Source: Roseiconus nitratireducens
Lineage (GTDB): Bacteria > Planctomycetota > Planctomycetia > Pirellulales > Pirellulaceae
Reading direction: 5' to 3'
DNA: 64,000 nucleotides
Assembly (NCBI RefSeq): GCF_008629675.1
Contig: NZ_VWOX01000008.1
Span: 248,001-312,000 of the forward strand
Part shown: positions 63,255-64,000 of the stretch, one piece after another
How the letters are laid out: every line of letters begins with the position of its first letter
How positions within the stretch are numbered: the first letter of the stretch is position 1
Translations under genes and position numbers: made by a program
Notes under the pieces: generated by a model
The model's input: the letters and a program-made list of their open reading frames with translations, nothing else
The model's database searches: none
Told to the model about the DNA's origin: nothing

Positions 63255-64000
63255 ATGTCCCGCCTACTGCCCCCTCACTCGGAGGCCGTGCAGCTTTCCG
63301 AGTCAGTGAATGACCTGCTTTTTGAAATTCACCCTCCCTCCGGGAGGGTCAAAGGCGAGGCACGAGCCTTTGGGGAGGGTGTCTTCAATCACCTCATTAA
63401 ATCGATCACATCCGCCGTGCCCCTCCCCGCCTCGTCGCAAGCTCCTCCGCGACCCTCCCGGAGGGAGGGTGAAATAAAGCTGCGCGACCTCCTCGCCCTC
63501 GGGTTGATCTTTGCTGCGCCGTTGTTCGCTCCGGCGGACGGCGCCGAAGCCATTGATTTCAACCGCGACATTCGGCCAATCCTGTCGGACCATTGTTTTC
63601 AGTGTCACGGGCCCGACTCCCAGACCCGCCAAGCGGATCTGCGACTGGACACGTTCGCCGGCGCGACGGAAGACCTGGGGGGTTACGCCGCTTTGGTGCC
63701 GGGCGACGTTGATTCAAGCGAACTGCTGCGGCGAATCAACGCCGACGACGAACCGATGCCGCCGGTCGATGCCAAGATTCCCCTGAGCGACCAGCAAAAA
63801 GAACTTCTCCGATCCTGGATCCTGTCCGGCGGCGAATTTGACCAGCACTGGTCTTTCCGGCCATTGCAGCGACCGCGGATCCCCCAGGTTGCTCAGCCGA
63901 CCCGCAATCCAATCGACGCCTTCGTCGCCGAAAAACTGGAAGCGGCGGGACTGCCGTTTTCACCCGAAGCATCACCGCAAACTCTGATTCGCCGCGTCAC
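63255..64000 (+). CDS. PSCyt1-DUF1549 type cytochrome c protein (5' part, runs off window)
   Basis: The frame is open from ATG 63255 to the end of the window (248 codons). The PSCyt1 part is clear: IDFNRDIRPILSDHCFQCHG has the CxxCH haem motif, followed by the family run DLRLDTFAGA and later SGGEFDQHWSFRPLQ. After IDAFVAEKLEAAGL the DUF1549 domain begins. The hydrophobic stretch LRDLLALGLIFAAPLFAPAD looks like the native signal peptide but no ATG lies directly before it. The upstream 70 or so codons come from the MITE-like element at 63281-63492, so the true start is uncertain. Confidence 0.85.
   Translation, partial: MSRLLPPHSEAVQLSESVNDLLFEIHPPSGRVKGEARAFGEGVFNHLIKSITSAVPLPASSQAPPRPSRREGEIKLRDLLALGLIFAAPLFAPADGAEAIDFNRDIRPILSDHCFQCHGPDSQTRQADLRLDTFAGATEDLGGYAALVPGDVDSSELLRRINADDEPMPPVDAKIPLSDQQKELLRSWILSGGEFDQHWSFRPLQRPRIPQVAQPTRNPIDAFVAEKLEAAGLPFSPEASPQTLIRRV
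63281..63492 (-). repeat. About 212-bp inverted-repeat (MITE-like) element, copy 2
   Basis: Ends are GGAGGCCGTGCAGCTTT (63281-63297) and the reverse complement of GGAGGTCGCGCAGCTTT (63476-63492), with two mismatches. Inside is a perfect 23-bp inverted repeat (63328-63350 with 63451-63473). The core is shared with copy 1 at 39235-39444 in the opposite orientation. No target-site duplication was recognised. It overlaps the 5' end of the PSCyt1 gene. Confidence 0.88.

Overview
The window comes from a high-GC member of the Planctomycetota, most likely a marine Pirellulaceae (Rhodopirellula and relatives). This rests on family content rather than any rRNA: a YTV-repeat Cys-rich wall protein, a PSCyt1-type cytochrome gene, DUF1080 proteins (one fused to a sulfatase), an SHD1-domain protein, several MoxR/DUF58/VWA-type genes, and many exported proteins of unknown function. 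No rRNA, tRNA, CRISPR array, prophage or full insertion sequence was recognised.

Layout. 1-5 kb: the 5' part of a PAS-GAF signalling protein (minus), a long gene-free gap, then the YTV wall protein with a readable promoter, strong Shine-Dalgarno and strong terminator. 5-10 kb: a four-gene translationally coupled operon (small membrane protein, exported membrane-anchored protein, ABC ATPase, ABC-2 permease). 10-15.5 kb: a methyltransferase, cydAB (bd oxidase), yaaA (peroxide stress) and a GrpB-family protein. 15.6-20 kb: a Cys-rich, Ala/Asp-rich protein with 14 LFG repeats and an SHD1 domain, divergent from a hybrid-looking sensor kinase with a periplasmic CxxCH haem motif. 20-28.5 kb: rnhA, a DJ-1/PfpI protein, a zinc-ribbon membrane protein, an RpoD-family sigma factor, a TPR-glycosyltransferase, argC and a CPBP protease. 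28.7-33 kb: a 1010-residue VWA membrane protein, a 182-bp tandem repeat array and a DUF1080 protein. 33.5-39 kb: an ECF sigma factor overlapping a 1709-residue alpha-2-macroglobulin whose cytoplasmic N-terminus looks like an anti-sigma domain. 39-51.5 kb: exported proteins (unknown, deacetylase-like, M23 peptidase, GH30, NIPSNAP) plus argH. 51.7-58.7 kb: a tightly coupled Bat-like operon (MoxR, DUF58, two VWA proteins). 58.7-64 kb: a 136-bp repeat array, a PQQ-propeller protein, a DUF1080-sulfatase fusion, and the start of a PSCyt1/DUF1549 protein.

Themes. The window is rich in envelope and extracellular functions and in polysaccharide breakdown (GH30, sulfatase, DUF1080, PSCyt1). Intergenic DNA carries at least three families of short dispersed or tandem repeats: a roughly 210-bp inverted-repeat element present twice, a 69-bp element present twice, and modular palindromic arrays (182-bp and 136-bp units). 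The two best leads for something undescribed are the sigma/anti-sigma-A2M fusion pair (33502-39170) and the 210-bp element that supplies the 5' end of the last gene.
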